64,000 nucleotides of DNA from positions 33,070,501 through 33,134,500 of the forward strand of contig CM027377.1 of assembly GCA_015680905.1 (NCBI GenBank). Direction: 5' to 3'. A model generated the notes under the pieces. The model saw only the letters and a program-made list of their open reading frames with translations. It did not search any database and was not told where the DNA came from. How positions within the stretch are numbered: the first letter of the stretch is position 1; each line of letters opens with the position of its first letter. Source of the DNA: Coptis chinensis. Lineage: Eukaryota; Streptophyta; Magnoliopsida; Ranunculales; Ranunculaceae. A program made the translations under genes and the position numbers. Shown in pieces: positions 55,539 to 64,000 of the stretch.

Positions 55539-56726
55539 ATGGCAACATTTTCTTCTTCCCTATGCTGCAGTCCCAAGCCTTTGCAAAATAGTTTTGGGCA
55601 AAATCGTGCCGGGGTTCAAAACAGCTTCTGTACATCGCAATCTAGTGCTTATCCGGTTAAGCCAATAACACTAACAGCTAAGGCCACCAGTTCGCCTCTT
55701 GTTCCTGGAACTTCTTTCAATCAGTTAGTTGAGTCGCTTATAAGTCGGGTGGATTTATCAGAAGAAGAGGCAGAAGCGTCTCTTGATTTTTTACTGAATG
55801 AAGCAGACGATGCTTTGATTAGTGCTTTTCTTGTTCTTTTAAGAGCCAAAGGAGAAACGTTTGAAGAAATTGTAGGATTGGCTCATGCGATGATAAAAAA
55901 GTGTAGGAAGGTTGAAGGACTTGGTGATGTCGTTGATATTGTTGGAACAGGTGGTGATGGTGCAAACACTATCAACATTTCAACTGGTGCTTCTATTCTT
56001 GCTGCAGCTGCTGGTGCCAAAGTTGCTAAACAAGGAAACCGCTCTAGTTCTTCGGCATGTGGAAGTGCTGATGTTTTGATAGCATTAGGAGTTGCCGTAG
56101 ATTTGGATCCTGAGGGGGTAAAAAGGTGTGTGGACAAAGCAGGCATTGGATTTATGATGGCCCCCAAGTACCATCAAGCCATGAAAATTGTTGGTCCTGT
56201 GAGAAAAAAACTAAAGGTGAAGACTGTGTTCAATATCTTGGGTCCTATGTTGAATCCTGCACGGGCACCTTATGCAGTGGTTGGCGTGTACAAGGAAGAG
56301 TTAGTTGAGAAAATGGCTAATGCACTACAAAGATTTGGTGTGAAAAGAGTTTTAGTTGTTCACTCTGAGGGTTTGGATGAAATGAGTCCCCTAGGTCCTG
56401 GACTAGTCCTTGATGTTACTCCTCAGAGAATTGAGAGATTCCCCTTTGATCCACTGGAGTTTGGCATTCCTCGCTGTACTCTAGGAAGCTTGCGAGGGGG
56501 AGGTCCAGAGTTCAATGCTGAGGTACTGATGCGTGTTCTCTCCGGTGAGAAAGGACCCATAGCAGATTCATTTGTTCTAAATGCAGCAGCGGCTCTCTTA
56601 GTCTGTGGGCGTGTGAGCAGTCTAACTGAAGGAGTAGACCTCGCCCGAGAAACACATTTATCTGGAAAAGCTCTTACGACACTAGAATCTTGGATTAGTA
56701 TATCAAACAGGAGTTTTACCAAATAA
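55539..56726 (+). CDS. TRP1: anthranilate phosphoribosyltransferase, chloroplastic
   Basis: The enzyme transfers phosphoribose from PRPP to anthranilate, the second step of tryptophan synthesis from chorismate, in the plastid stroma. The frame opens at ATG 55539 ([14 protein letters not shown]) for 395 codons; the upstream in-frame TTG is not a likely start. Residues ~1-50 are Ser/Ala/Lys-rich and acid-poor, a typical transit peptide. From ~60 a complete TrpD fold follows: helical N-domain, [17 protein letters not shown] (PRPP loop, GTGGD at ~136), [20 protein letters not shown] (~164), [20 protein letters not shown] with [13 protein letters not shown] (~206-240) and GLDEMSP (~278). Family members normally have KHGNR; here it is KQGNR. 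No intron interrupts it, although the Arabidopsis orthologue (PAT1/TRP1) has introns as far as I recall. It is either a functional gene or a retrocopy. Confidence 0.93.
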   Translation: MATFSSSLCCSPKPLQNSFGQNRAGVQNSFCTSQSSAYPVKPITLTAKATSSPLVPGTSFNQLVESLISRVDLSEEEAEASLDFLLNEADDALISAFLVLLRAKGETFEEIVGLAHAMIKKCRKVEGLGDVVDIVGTGGDGANTINISTGASILAAAAGAKVAKQGNRSSSSACGSADVLIALGVAVDLDPEGVKRCVDKAGIGFMMAPKYHQAMKIVGPVRKKLKVKTVFNILGPMLNPARAPYAVVGVYKEELVEKMANALQRFGVKRVLVVHSEGLDEMSPLGPGLVLDVTPQRIERFPFDPLEFGIPRCTLGSLRGGGPEFNAEVLMRVLSGEKGPIADSFVLNAAAALLVCGRVSSLTEGVDLARETHLSGKALTTLESWISISNRSFTK

Positions 56727-57642
56727 ACTGAAAGATCAAGTGATGGCAGAGGCGCTGATGTAGGACAAGAAGGGTACAAGTACAATCACCAATATTTTTA
56801 GGGCCGGATTTTATTTTCATAGAATTAGTAAGTTAATTTGTTTAGTAAGATCTTGCTAGTTTAATTGGTTTTCTTTCTTGCTTTACAAGTTTAGCTAATC
56901 TATATGAGGCCAGCTAATGTAATGTAGAGACATTTAGAAGTCAATTATGCTATCAATTTTATTATGGAATTATGGAATACCTCAAAACCTACTCGGCGTC
57001 TACAATAATACTTATTTAATCTTCTTTGTTCTCAAATTCTTGTTCGTCTTATTCATTCATCTCTCTTCGTCTATTCTTCTTTCAAGGATCTTTGTATGCT
57101 AGCTTTTTTCTAAATCTCCACCCTTGTTCCACATTACTCGCTTGTGTTTAAGCACCTTCTCTATGACAAAATGAGACAGGAATTTATTTACCTGTTAATT
57201 TTTCTTTTTAGCGTTTTCACCTTTAACAATGTGTGTAATGCAAAAGTGATGAAGTTGAAGTTAACAATGATATCATTGTCCTGTCAGTCTTTTCTTAAGC
57301 AAAGCTAGGGGCTACATTCCCTACCATTTTATTTGATAAAGGAAAAGAAATTACAAGATAGTTATAGAAACGAAGCCAACAAAAAATTCCCCGTCTTTAG
57401 ATGAAAAAGAGCGCCTGTTTGGAAGGTATCTTTTGCAACTTTGACAGAATAGGAGTAAATTAATGCCTTCTTCACTTAATTACTCCCAAATGACATTTCC
57501 CAATATGGAGGCACAACAAGCATTCAATTAAACTAAATCAGCACAGGTCATGCACTGAGCTGTGATCTTTCATAACATATTACCAACTGATGCATGAGTT
57601 CCATTCACTTTCCTCCAAGTAGAAGTGATAAAGCTTCTCATA
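56727..57642 (+). other. 3' flank of the TRP1-like gene, no further gene seen
   Basis: AT-rich. Possible plant poly(A) context follows the stop codon within ~250 bases (repeated TAATGTAATG-type motifs at 56915-56925), but there is no A-tail that would mark a recent retrocopy. No other feature is recognised. Confidence 0.4.
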
Positions 57643-57652
57643 ACATGTTACT

Positions 57653-57866
57653 CAGACTTTCTCTTAAACGGACTAGTCTGTTAACGGACATGTTCGTGGG
57701 GCAGCTTATATAGTGTCTTGAAATAGCTTATATAGTGTACGTCTTGAACATATTTTTAATTTACGTTTATATATAACACTTTATGAACTGTGCAAGACAC
57801 TATATAAACTGCTCAAGACACTATATAACATGTCCCTAAATGGACATCGGTTTAAGAGAAAACCTG
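57653..57866. mobile_element. MITE of MULE type (214 bp) with 9-base duplication
   Basis: Inverted ends CAGACTTTCTCTTAAAC (left) and GTTTAAGAGAAAACCTG (right) are near-perfect over 17 bases. Direct copies of ACATGTTAC flank it (57643-57651 and 57867-57875, with one extra T on the left). A 9-base duplication is typical of Mutator-like elements. Inside, GACACTATATAA-type motifs recur in both orientations. No coding sequence. Confidence 0.8.
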
Positions 57867-57875
57867 ACATGTTAC

Positions 57876-59220
57876 CAACTTACCATCTGCTTCTTAGTAC
57901 CCAAGGTGCACTACTGAAGTTGAGTCTAATTCAATCAAAATTTCTATGCACCGCAGACAAGCAGCCCCATTCAACACCATCGACTAGAGCAAACAATAAG
58001 GTTCCGGCATGAGATTTGTTATCCAGTGCCCAAGACTTTTGCATCACTAGAGCTCGTAGAACTATATATACCAGTCTCATCTCTGCAGTATACCAGCATG
58101 ACCCTCGATCCAGAGGTTTTCTTTGCTGCTCTATCACAAGTCTGTAACAAAGCCTGTTGCAGGTTTGTGGAACTGTAGAAGGTAGCGTGCCATCCCTAGA
58201 TATTTTAAAACAATAAAGTCGCTCAACGTACGGTTCCTGTAGACAAGTAGACGGATAACTAGCACCTGATATCAATATTCTGATTCTAAATGTGCGCTTG
58301 TAGCTGCTCATTTTGGAGAAATAAAAAAACTTCCGATCCTGTTCCTATTTTTTCATGCATATCACAAGGGAATCTACTTTTTGTTCCTTTGGCTGTGTAA
58401 TGTTCTATGAGTTTGTCTCATTCTGCCATGTGTGCCACGACTCTTGATTTGGCTCTTAAACGCAGCTGAGTCTATTTCAATACTCTCAGTAATGGCTAGT
58501 ACTTTGACCATGTCATTTCAAAAGCAAGCACCAGTTCCTGCCAGACCTGGATTACCCCTAGCTTGATGAGCCGTCTACGTTAGTAAAAGATAAAAATTGC
58601 TTCATTCTTTCATCACATACATACTTTCAAGTTTCAACAATGAAGACCAACTGAGTATGCGATTGAAGTCGATTGTAACAGTTTCTCCTCCAATTTAAGG
58701 TCTACCAGAGGAAGCCAACTTATGTGGTTTAATTCTAGTAGCTCAAAAGCATTGGAGTATAAAATCCCAGAGATACCCTGCTTCCAACTCATTGTAGGCT
58801 GTGCCCATATAACCCTGTGCTTGATATGCTTTTTGTTGATCCACAATTTGTTAGTATATAACAAGAGACAAGCAAATTGGATGATACTCTTGGTTTAACA
58901 TACGCTTGCGGTGAATGTGGGACTTTTTTCTATAACTTCGGGTATGCACAGAAACATCTAAGGGAATTAATGATCATCCGGTCTTAAGGGATAAACTTTT
59001 GTTTGGTGGTAGACATTAGATGATTTTATGTTGTTAATTTTTTTTGTGTGCACCCAAGTGGGCTATGTTCATGAGTTTCTCATGATTGTAAGGCTTAGAT
59101 CCTAGTATTGTTGAAGTGATGATTCTCCCTCTAATGATCATACTCTTAGGGAGGTATGTAACTCTTTGAAGTTTAATCAACAGGATCTGCCTTAACTCCA
59201 TAACTTTTTCAAAAAAAAAA
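57876..59220 (-). other. intergenic region with one unassigned 126-codon frame (58311-57931, minus)
   Basis: The minus frame starts with an ATG at 58311 (SSYKRTFRIRILISGASYPS) and ends after LLFALVDGVEWGCLSAVHRN. Composition is protein-like, but I recognise no domain. It has no partner exons that I can see. It could be a chance frame or a decayed exon. Nothing else is visible in the remaining ~900 bases. Confidence 0.3.
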
Positions 59221-59853
59221 AGTTTTTAAGACTTACCCCTCCCCTCAATTCTTCACTATTTAGACTTCCCCCCTCATTTTCACAGCATGACCAAGTACAC
59301 GACGTTACTGTTTGATCCCACAGTTTGGGCATGACGAAATGTCCTTTCTATCCTTTCCAATGCAAAATTACTCAATTAACCCTTGACTCTCTAAAGACCA
59401 AAACGTTTTCAAATGGACACTTGTCAGCATCTCGTGAGTTTAATCGAACGACACAAATTTTTTTACGAATAAGACCTCTACTACCCTTGGTCACTTTTTT
59501 ACCAAAAATTATTCTAAACACTGGACACGTGTCATCATCCTAACGACCAAAATCGACGGTTGATAGCACTCATGCATACAACGTCTCATATTTGCAATTT
59601 CTAGCCGTTGCACTGTTAGACATTATAAATTACAGTATAAATTAACCCATCAATTAAGCATCCAAGTCAAAATTCAACCGTTGCAACACAAGTTATTGTA
59701 ATGGGTGGTGGGGGATTTGAAAACAACTCATCAAAGGAGACGGTGGTGAAGGTTCCTTCTCTTCTCCCTCATTTTTCATTTTGGTTTATTGTTAATTTAA
59801 TTACAGATGGGGGTGAATACTAAAATGTTTTTTGTGTTTCTCATAATATTGGA

Positions 59854-60236
59854 TGCTTCTTATGTGGTTTGAGTGATCACTGGGCAAGCTCTTGCCCCTT
59901 GAAAGACTCTCCTTGCTTGAGTTGCTCCACAAGTCGTGTTGTGCGAACTTCACGTAAACCACATTCATTGGGACATAAGTTTTTGTCTTGCTCAAATTGT
60001 AACAATTTTCAATGGGTGAAGGATGTTGTGAAAATGTTAATGGAGCGTAGGAATTGGATGAATGATGGTATGAAAGGTGCAATAGAGCCTAGGAAATTGC
60101 AGTTTGAAAATGGTGGGAGCTCGTCATTGGTGAGGAAGGGGAAGAGAAAAATCAGTGTTGAAGTAGAAGTGGATGAAAACTTGTGTGAAGGGTTTGAGGC
60201 CAAGGTTACCGTCAAAGGAGGTTTTTCTACTGACAA
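59854..60236 (+). pseudogene. zinc-knuckle plus GRF zinc-finger protein
   Basis: The frame reads CFLCGLSDHWASSC, an exact CX2CX4HX4C zinc knuckle (59854-59895), then CLSCSTSRVVRTSRKPHSLG and HKFLSCSNCNNFQWVKDVVK, which follows the GRF-type finger (C..C...tS.....n.GR.Fy.C....C.fF.Wvd), although Gly-Arg is Gly-His here. A short basic tail follows. The knuckle frame is closed upstream by a TAA at ~59820. A candidate first exon begins at ATG 59701 (GGGGFENNSSKETVVK) with a splice acceptor TTACAG at ~59802-59807, but the frames do not join cleanly, so it may be broken. GRF fingers bind nucleic acid. Confidence 0.55.
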
Positions 60237-60636
60237 AAATCATACGCAATTTTTATTTATTATTAAGTGTATGTGTATTTTGAATGTTGGTAATGTTAAT
60301 TTGAGTGTTAGTTTCAATCAATTTGATTGCATTTTCCAATCAATTGTTATGCAGTACTGATTGTTATGTTTGACAGAAACGAAAACAAGCAAAACTTTAA
60401 TAAACATTCAATAGTACTGAACATTAAAAGACCTTGACAAACACTTAATTCAACATACCCTACTAACAAACACTTGATTCAACCCTACTAACAAACACTG
60501 ACTTAAACCATTGGACTAGAACACCAATCCAACACCAATCCAACAAATCACTTCTTACTTTTCATGCACACACTAGCAGCAGCTAAAGCAAGCACCACTT
60601 CCTTAACTTGAGTCTTAGTTGGACCTGTTGGTGGTG

Positions 60637-61056
60637 TTAGTGGTGGTTGCGTGTAGAGAGCCTTGGTGACCTCCTAACATGGTCAAAGGTTGGTGGAGTT
60701 GATTGGGAGGGCAGTTTAGAGAGCTTTGGTGTCATTCTAACATTCACAAATTTTGGTGGTGAACCTGATGGTGGAGTCTTCCTAACATGCTCAAATCCAG
60801 GTGGTGGACTATCATCTGTGTGTGTATGTGTAGATGAACTTGCCTCTCCTCCCTCTAGCACTACCATCTCCATTAAACACATTTCACCGCAAGCCTTACA
60901 AACACGTAAACACAAGTCTTCATCCTCCATAATTACCTCAGCAAAAATCCTCCTATCTTGCCTACTTTTCATCATATTGTGCTTCACATCATATCCATTA
61001 TCAAATTTACCAATTTGGCAGTAAACGGATTTCATAGAGACTTTCCCCTTCGCCAT
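60637..61056 (-). CDS. small hypothetical protein, 139 aa, MULE-associated
   Basis: A proper ATG at 61056 opens MAKGKVSMKSVYCQIGKFDN. A charged middle contains CLRVCKACGEMC (four closely spaced Cys, possibly a metal site). It ends with three to four imperfect repeats of the form PP-x-F-x-x-VR-x-TP, finishing RRSPRLSTRNHH. It is intact in frame and lies between the GRF gene and the transposase tail with convergent neighbours. I do not recognise the family. The repeat tail suggests a disordered basic region. Confidence 0.5.
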   Translation of the reverse strand: MAKGKVSMKSVYCQIGKFDNGYDVKHNMMKSRQDRRIFAEVIMEDEDLCLRVCKACGEMCLMEMVVLEGGEASSSTHTHTDDSPPPGFEHVRKTPPSGSPPKFVNVRMTPKLSKLPSQSTPPTFDHVRRSPRLSTRNHH

Positions 61057-61607
61057 ATTGTAGAGTGTGTGAAATTAGAGAAGAGTGTGATATTAGAGAG
61101 AGTGGTTGGCTTGTTTTATAGCAAAAGAACTAGCAAAAGAATTGATTTTTGGTATTCAATGTTAGTGGTGTAGGGAATTGGTGTTTCAGACTAGAGAAGA
61201 GACCCCTAAGCTTTCCTGGAACCGAGGTGTTGATCCCTTTGTTGCTTTCTTTTTTTCGTAGTGTACATCACCCTAACATTAGCAACATATGTGCACTAAA
61301 CTTGACATTTTGTTTTTTTGCCTTTTGCAAGTGCACTATGTAACTACAGATGTAACTATTAAGCACATTATACTGTAGTTTGATTAGAATTTTCAATTCA
61401 ATGAATAGCACACTATACTATTACGCACCCAATTCATTTTGTACAACTAGCTTAACTCCAAAATCATTTCCAAAATGGCATTACATAACAAAATAACATT
61501 TTCTTATATGTCAAGTCTAAATCATGTCCAAAACACCAAATCATTTCCTCACCACTTTGAATTTTGGTCTTGAGTTTTCAGTCAGCCTAGGTGCAAGTGG
61601 AGGGATG

Positions 61608-62572
61608 TTAGTTCTTTTTGGTTGCAACTTGCTTATGAAGTGCCTTTAGCTGTGGAAGCTCATCTGCAGTACCTTTAGACCTTGTCACAACTACTGGAGT
61701 GACAAATGGCTTCACTATTGCCTTGACAAGTGGCTTCTCTGCTAGAGTGACAAATGGCTTCACTGCTGCCTTGACACATGGCTTGACAAGTAGCTTCTCT
61801 GCTACCTTGACATATGGCTTGACAAGTGGTTTTTCTGCTGGCCTGACAATTGGCTTCTCTGCTGGAGTGACATATGGCTTCACTGCTGCCTTGACACATG
61901 GCTTGACAAATGGCTTCTCTGCTGCCTTGACACATGTCTTGACAAGTGGCTTCTCTACTGGCCTGACAATTAGCTTTTGTACTGGTTTGACAAGTGGCTT
62001 CTCTACAGGCTGTGTTGATGGCTTGACACATGACTTGACAACTGGATGCTTGGATGTTGGCTTAACAGCTACCTTGGATGCTGGAGTCTCTGATGGCTTC
62101 ATAGCTGGCTTAACTGCTGGCTTATCAAGTGCAATAGATTTAGACCTTGTCACAACTGTAGATGCCTTGAAAGCCATGTTTGCAGCTACCTTGGATGCTG
62201 GAGTCTCTGATGGCTTCACAGCTGGCTTAACTGCTAGCTTATCAAGTACAACAGATTTAGACCTTGTCATAACTGCAGATGCCTTGAAAGCCATGTTTGC
62301 AGCTTGTAGCACATCTGCACTATTTCTTGACCCCTTTGCTTGGTTTTTAATCAAATCTCCCATACTATGTCTTTGCTCTGGTGCCATGAAGATAGGTCTA
62401 CTGTTTGTGTCTTGCTTGGTATGGTCATGTCTTGGTGGTCCAACTCTTGGTGGTGCATTGTTTGGTGGTCCATTGCTTGGTGTTGGGGTTGTTGTATCAA
62501 CAACACCTGCAAGTTTCAATGCTCTCTTCTTTGCCTTTTTCATCCCACTTTTAGTCTTCCTCACAATTTTCC
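61608..62572 (-). pseudogene. lysine/proline repeat exon, probable C-terminal part of the MULE transposase gene
   Basis: A splice acceptor AAATTGCAG|G (62574-62582, minus) precedes KIVRKTKSGMKKAKKRALKL. The frame then runs 318 codons to a stop after HKQVATKKN, with no ATG near its start, so it is best read as a last exon. It contains two long direct repeats (ANMAFKAS-V-TRSKS...LDK...KPSETPASKVA) and then about fifteen copies of a (V)EKPxVKP(CVK)A motif. The highly basic, low-complexity tail could bind DNA or be disordered. A mirror frame on the plus strand is an artefact of the repeat. Confidence 0.55.
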
Positions 62573-62790
62573 TGCAATTTTATACAGTTAAAACATGTAA
62601 GTCATTTTAACTTCTTAACACTTGCAGAAATTCTAAACCACAAAACACTTAAAACAAATCTTATTTGGTCCTGTCCATCAAAGTAGATTCCCCAGTGACA
62701 GTTCTAGACCTTGTCCAAGGTTTAGTCTTCACTCTTGGTGTTGCATTCTAATGGCTTGCATTGCTTGCTATTTCTGATGTCGATAAACCT
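62573..62790 (-). other. probable intron between zinc knuckle and lysine/proline repeat exons
   Basis: No coding signal. It is bounded on the 3' side by the AAATTGCAG acceptor. Frame remnants such as PWTRSRTVTGE near 62690-62720 may be eroded coding sequence. Confidence 0.35.
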
Positions 62791-63780
62791 TTGCATGACC
62801 TTGTATTATGTCATATTCCCTTACATTTGATGCAAGTCATTTTTCTATTCTTTTGAATGTGACCATTTTCATTTTCATCTTCAGCCCTCATCCTTTGCTT
62901 TCTAGGCCTACCAATCCCCCTTACCAAAAGAGGTGGTTTGACATGTTTATTTGGATCCTAAGAAAAGTGCACAAGTTAAAAAATCTTACACATCAACAAA
63001 CAAACAATTAATTGAACTTACACATAACCAAATTGAACTTACAGGTTTAAGCCAATCTTTCACATCTTTCATGGGTTTCACATTACTCATGTAAGCTAGC
63101 TTGTATTCTGAGACCCAAAAGTAAGAGTGACAATATTTAACCCAATCAACTCTCCTAGGTAACAACACTCTTACAGCATGGACACAAACAATTCCAAACA
63201 TCTACCACACTCTACAGTCACATTTTTGGTCCACTATGTTCACAACCTACCTATCACCATGAAAATTCTTAACCACAAAAACGACATCATCTGAACCATC
63301 AAATGTGTAGTTTGGACAAATATCTATCATCTTCTTTATATGCTTAGTCACTCTATGGACCAAACCATTCTCATCCCATTCTTTACAGGCTTGCTTCCTC
63401 TTGTACCTCAAACTCATCAACAGAATATGATATTTGTCTACGAAGCTTACAATTGGAAGGTCCCTAAGATCCAAGATCCAGCTATTGAAAGATTCAGAAA
63501 AATTACTGCATACTTATTCAGCTTTGATTTCTTCAGCAAAGTGAAACCTTGCCCATGTTTCATATTCCTCCTTTTGCAACCACTTATGTGCTAAATCATT
63601 TTCTTTCTCTAGCACTGCCATCCACCTCTTAAAATCTTCTTTCTTATATGATTTGGCAGCAGCCCATACAAGTTGTTCCATGTACTCACCCTTGAAAATC
63701 TTTTTGAAGTTCTTATATATATGCCTAAAACAAAACCTATGTTGTGCTCTAGGAAAAGTTTCTTTCACAGCTTGAATTAA
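62791..63780 (-). pseudogene. MULE transposase (C-terminal core, SWIM finger, zinc knuckle)
   Basis: Minus strand: FISDRQKGLIQAVKETFPRA (from ~63812), QHRFCFRHIYKNFKKIFKGE, AAAKSYKKEDFKRWMAVLEK and WARFHFAEEIKAE, the transposase core end. Then SFNSWILDLRDLPIVSFVDK leads to the SWIM finger CDCRVW-stop-MFGIVCVH at 63222-63178, and KLAYMSNVKPMKDVKDW. After the basic GRPRKQRMRAEDENENGHIQ comes the knuckle CIKCKGI-stop-HNTRSC (62834-62792). In-frame stops before the SWIM, inside it and inside the knuckle make it a pseudogene. The zinc-finger order (SWIM, then CCHC) is standard for plant MULEs. Confidence 0.85.
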
Positions 63781-63812
63781 CCCTTTCTGCCTATCAGAAA
63801 TGAAGTTAACAG

Positions 63813-64000
63813 TAACTTATATTGACATGGAAAACTCTCATAATTTCTTCTTTTATGAATGCAGAACTCATGGTTTTGAAATGAACCTTGCACAAAAATA
63901 AAACAAAAAAACAAAGGAATAATATTAGAAAAAAAAAAAGTTAAACATCATAATATATGAACTTTTAAGACTTATACAAGTTAACTAACCTTCATTTGCT
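63813..64000 (-). other. probable intron or upstream part of the MULE transposase gene
   Basis: No MULE catalytic block is recognisable upstream of FISDRQKG. The sequence is AT-rich with an A-run near 63930-63942. The rest of the transposase lies beyond the window. Confidence 0.35.

Larger units (their letters stand above)
59221..64000 (-). mobile_element. decayed Mutator-like element (MULE) with accessory genes, right end outside the window
   Basis: Contains a MULE transposase on the minus strand, accessory frames on the minus strand (61056-60637; 62572-61608) and a GRF zinc-finger gene on the plus strand (59854-60236). The left inverted repeat cannot be confirmed without the other end. A repeated CTTACCCCTCCCCTCAATT / CTTCCCCCCTCATTTTC pair at 59232-59282 is a candidate. 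The transposase has in-frame stops, so this copy is inactive. Confidence 0.65.

Noticed and set aside
55883..56785. Minus-strand open frames inside the TRP1-like gene
   Set aside because: They lie fully antisense to a well-recognised enzyme gene and show no domain.
61699..62610. 303-codon plus-strand open frame rich in Gly/Leu/Thr
   Set aside because: It is the mirror of the lysine/proline repeat exon on the minus strand. The repeat's codon pattern keeps the opposite strand open. Composition is unlike a real protein, and the minus strand has a splice acceptor and basic repeats.

Overview
The window reads as repeat-dense intergenic DNA from a flowering plant, most likely a eudicot. It is AT-rich, and nearly everything in it is plant transposon sequence: Athila-like and Tat-like Ty3/gypsy elements, Ty1/copia, a plant LINE, a Cassandra TRIM, and MULE and other terminal-inverted-repeat DNA elements. 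There is one clear intact host gene, a chloroplast-targeted anthranilate phosphoribosyltransferase at 55539-56726, plus a broken F-box gene. I cannot name the species.

Positions 1-14232 hold two non-autonomous Athila-like elements facing each other. Element A (+) has gag and protease remnants, no reverse transcriptase, a polypurine tract and an LTR at 5020-6541. Element B (-) has gag-type zinc knuckles, acidic ORF remnants, a primer-binding site at 12741-12753 and an LTR at 12756-14232. They meet at 6544-6617, where the antisense of almost a whole tRNA-Asp follows A's LTR, and the sequence then turns straight into an inverted copy of A's own 3' region. I read this as a possible fossil of a reverse-transcription error. 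The A/B structure sits inside the RNase H-integrase part of a Tat-like element, C (14233-19212).

Positions 14233-48876 are a nest of insertions. A copia element G (-) was hit in its LTR by gypsy element F (-, target-site duplication TTAAC at 33284-33288 and 48312-48316). F's 3' LTR was in turn hit by a Tat-like element E (+) that carries two RNase H domains, integrase, hairpin-forming 3' tandem repeats and an antisense extra region. About 13.6 kb of this nest is present twice in tandem (17311-30915 and 30916-44509). The Tat copy in the left unit is called D. D and E share the same LINE insertion in gag. Differences between the two units cluster at CTG/CAG trinucleotides, which suggests systematic consensus error at methylated CHG sites, so many of their apparent frameshifts may not be real.

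Positions 48877-53112 hold LTR-derived remnants, a ~1 kb element with terminal inverted repeats and a palindromic minisatellite, and a Cassandra element with three LTRs in a row, each with 5S-rRNA-like sequence, bounded by the 5-bp duplication GGTTT. Positions 53259-54601 hold an F-box gene whose two halves point at each other. After the tryptophan-pathway gene come a small MULE-type MITE (57653-57866) and a decayed MULE that runs off the right end. The MULE has a transposase with SWIM and zinc-knuckle domains, a lysine/proline repeat exon, a small 139-codon gene and an oppositely oriented GRF zinc-finger gene.
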